Source: Candidatus Zixiibacteriota bacterium (lineage in GTDB: Bacteria > Zixibacteria > MSB-5A5 > GN15 > JACZUZ01). From it: 5,771 bases of DNA. Below the pieces are notes generated by a model, which was not told the DNA's origin, did no database searches, and worked only from the letters and a program-made list of their open reading frames with translations. The position numbers were made by a program, and so were the translations under genes. The stretch is taken from contig JADFNA010000131.1 of the NCBI GenBank assembly GCA_022563625.1, positions 1 through 5,771 on the forward strand. Reading direction: 5' to 3'. This document shows positions 3,894-5,771 of this stretch, piece after piece; the stretch's first letter is position 1, and the number at the start of each line of letters is the position of its first letter.

Positions 3894-5771
3894 ATGAATA
3901 GGAACTTAGTTTGGAAAGTTTCCCTTTCATTGGCCATTTTCGCCATCACTCTCGCAGGTTCTGCGTTTGGTATCGACAAAGATACCTCGGAGAAACTGCG
4001 CTTACTGGTGGTGCAGACGGCCAAGTACGCTATTGCGGCGGACAGCCGTGCGCATCCAACTTCTGGGCAGCCGGTTAGCCCCGGCACGGTCGGCGGCTAC
4101 ATTGGGGCGACTGCCGGAGCCTCAAATCTGGGATGTGTTCCCGGCTCTACCGCGGACCCGGTCCGTGGGTTGACCATTGGGTGCACCTTCTATGAGTACC
4201 AGAAGAACGGGACAATGGACAGGCAAATTGCCACTGTTCCTCCGGATTTGAACATCAACTTTGTCTGGATGAACCAGGACAACAACTCTGCCAGCGGCGG
4301 ACGAAACGTACGCTATGAGGCTTACGATCCGGCGTTAGGTGTGCTGGCTAACAATACCGGCGGAGTGGACGTTGGCCCTGGCCTGATTCCGCCTGACCGT
4401 TCCGGTTACACGACGATAGACGCGGCAGTCAACGGCACGTCGATCGCCGTCTATCACTGGGACCAGAACTTTGGAGGGGCCGGCAGCCGTTTCTTTAACT
4501 TCACCGGTCATAATGTGACCCCGACGTTGGGTGATTTTGTCAACTTTAGGGTTGATACGCTGATGTACGACACGATTCATCTGTCTCAGGGTGAGCAGAA
4601 TATCTGGCCGCGTGTGGCTTACACGAACGGCGCCAGTCCAGCCACTTCGGTGTACCACATTGTGGCCGCAACCACTGCCACCGATAACGGTCGCGACTAC
4701 TTTACTTACACGCGTAGAATTGGCCCGGCGCCCAATGCCTGGGAGCCGGCCTACATCTTTGGCTTCAGTGGTGTGCTGGCCGCGTCGGTTACCGCTTCAC
4801 GGGCCAACAACAATGTCGCGGTTTACTGGGCCGGCGGCCGTGGGGACGGGAATGTCAACAACTGTTCGATCAGCCGTTCCAACGGTTTGCTTTCCGGCCA
4901 GTGGGACAATGATATGTACTTCATGAAGTCCACTGACGCAGGGGCCACCTTTGCCCCGTGCCAGAACGTCACCCTGCGTGATTCGGCCGAAGGATTTGCG
5001 CCAAATGCGCGCACATCCGCTGTGTTTGATCTGGCAGGCAGTTTGCATCTGGTGTGGAACGCCGCCCAATGGCCGGATGCGGGACAGCCGTTTACCTTCC
5101 GCAGCCGCATTTTCCATTGGGATGAGACCACGGCTGCTGTCCGTATTGTGGCTGACGCGGTTTGGGACCCGACCACCTGTAACTCCGGCGTCTTCAAACT
5201 CAACCAGGGCGAGGTCCAGATTACCGAATGTGACAACAAGTTGTACGTTACATTCGCACTGTATGCTCCGACGCCCCTCGGCCTTGATGACGACTGCTCG
5301 GTCAGCGCGGTTACCGCTCCGGGCGGCGCCGCCAATGGCGATCTGTGGGTAACGGTCTCGGCAAACAGCGGGTTCAACTGGGACCCGGCGCGTAACCTGA
5401 CTAACACCTACACACCGAACTGCGACACCATCCCTGGCGGTGTCAATCCGGATTGCGATTCGGACGCCTGGCACAGCGCCCTGCGTTACGGCATTGATGT
5501 CACTGGATTTGATTTTGCCGCAATTACGGACTTGACCCCCAACCTGGATCCCGGCTTCGCCGGGAGTCTGTACAACGTTGTTTCGTACATGAACGACTCT
5601 GACCCGGGTGGGGCAATTCAGTCCGAAGGCGGTTGGACGGATAACATGGTCAAGACCTTCCGCTTCGGCTGTGTTGAGCCGGTCGCCTCGGCTATTCTGG
5701 CCAGCTCACTGGTGACCGGCAATGCAATTTCCGACCCCGCATTTGTTCTACCGGGAACAAACAGCGTTATC
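3894..5771 (+). CDS. Secreted Asp-box (BNR/sialidase-like) beta-propeller protein (C-terminus missing)
   Basis: The frame is open from ATG 3894 to the window edge: 626 codons without a stop, so the protein is cut by the window, not by mutation. Residues 1-24 or 1-26 are a signal peptide (MNRNLVWK, then a hydrophobic core, cleavage near GSA or AFG). After a short helical stretch (30-50), blade-like strand groups recur: INFVWMNQD (121-129), SIAVYHWDQ (183-191), IWPRVAYTNG (237-246), NVAVYWAGG (307-315), SLHLVWNAAQ (383-392) and KLYVTFALYA (449-458). STDAGATF (346-353) is a canonical Asp box, and SANSGFNW (489-496) a degenerate one. These mark the sialidase/BNR-type propeller fold. No full set of sialidase catalytic residues (arginine triad, Tyr/Glu) is evident, so enzymatic activity should not be assumed. 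Several cysteines (C81, C97, C324, C356, C429, C446, C468, C510, C521, C593) suit an exported, disulfide-bonded protein. Residues after about 590 may begin a second domain. A T9SS sorting domain would be expected beyond the edge but is not seen. The gene has its own promoter at 3369-3397. Confidence 0.88.
   Translation, partial: MNRNLVWKVSLSLAIFAITLAGSAFGIDKDTSEKLRLLVVQTAKYAIAADSRAHPTSGQPVSPGTVGGYIGATAGASNLGCVPGSTADPVRGLTIGCTFYEYQKNGTMDRQIATVPPDLNINFVWMNQDNNSASGGRNVRYEAYDPALGVLANNTGGVDVGPGLIPPDRSGYTTIDAAVNGTSIAVYHWDQNFGGAGSRFFNFTGHNVTPTLGDFVNFRVDTLMYDTIHLSQGEQNIWPRVAYTNGASPATSVYHIVAATTATDNGRDYFTYTRRIGPAPNAWEPAYIFGFSGVLAASVTASRANNNVAVYWAGGRGDGNVNNCSISRSNGLLSGQWDNDMYFMKSTDAGATFAPCQNVTLRDSAEGFAPNARTSAVFDLAGSLHLVWNAAQWPDAGQPFTFRSRIFHWDETTAAVRIVADAVWDPTTCNSGVFKLNQGEVQITECDNKLYVTFALYAPTPLGLDDDCSVSAVTAPGGAANGDLWVTVSANSGFNWDPARNLTNTYTPNCDTIPGGVNPDCDSDAWHSALRYGIDVTGFDFAAITDLTPNLDPGFAGSLYNVVSYMNDSDPGGAIQSEGGWTDNMVKTFRFGCVEPVASAILASSLVTGNAISDPAFVLPGTNSVI

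Noticed and set aside
3877..3897. A six-codon frame ATG AAA GGA GCG TCT AAA TGA overlapping the start of gene 2 by four bases
   Set aside because: It simply spans the ribosome site of gene 2 and has no ribosome site of its own; the ATGA overlap is likely chance.
4797..5474. A 225-codon minus-strand frame inside gene 2
   Set aside because: GC-rich coding sequence often leaves long antisense frames open. The plus strand has clear propeller motifs over the same bases, and no antisense promoter or ribosome site is visible.

Overview
The window looks like chromosomal DNA from an uncultured bacterium of the Fibrobacterota-Chlorobiota-Bacteroidota (FCB) group. A candidate phylum such as Zixibacteria is my best guess, not a proven assignment. 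The main clue is the first large protein, which ends in a type IX secretion (T9SS) type A sorting domain. Supporting clues are its cohesin-like modules, a decayed dockerin-type doublet in the intergenic region, and consensus Shine-Dalgarno and sigma-70-type signals.

Layout. Positions 1-121 may hold the 5' end of a leftward gene (weak). A near-perfect -35/-10 pair at 99-127 reads rightward into a leader of about 330 nt. The leader carries a 10-bp tandem repeat and two CTTGAATT-containing inverted repeats. Gene 1 (466-2715) encodes a 749-residue exported protein: signal peptide, two clear cohesin-like beta-sandwich modules, a longer third one, a short Cys/Gly-rich cluster, and a T9SS sorting domain. 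A strong intrinsic terminator follows at 2760-2792.

Positions 2793-3893 hold about 1.1 kb with no intact gene, but the stretch is not featureless. It contains a frameshifted dockerin-like doublet (2910-3208), a strong GC-rich hairpin (3255-3280), a second near-consensus promoter (3369-3397) and short reading-frame fragments. One of these would make a protein of about 60 residues if a single T were missing from a T6 run at 3722-3727. Gene 2 starts at 3894 behind an AAAGGAG ribosome site and runs off the right edge. Its 626 visible codons encode an exported, Asp-box (BNR/sialidase-like) beta-propeller protein.

How they fit together: both large genes encode secreted, probably surface-displayed beta-rich proteins, each with its own promoter and a long leader. 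The terminator and the second promoter indicate separate transcription units. The shared sequence around the two -35 boxes hints at common control. No catalytic function can be read from either protein. The most notable points are the cohesin-like protein next to a decaying dockerin doublet, the matched promoters with long leaders, and the possible +1 frameshift site.
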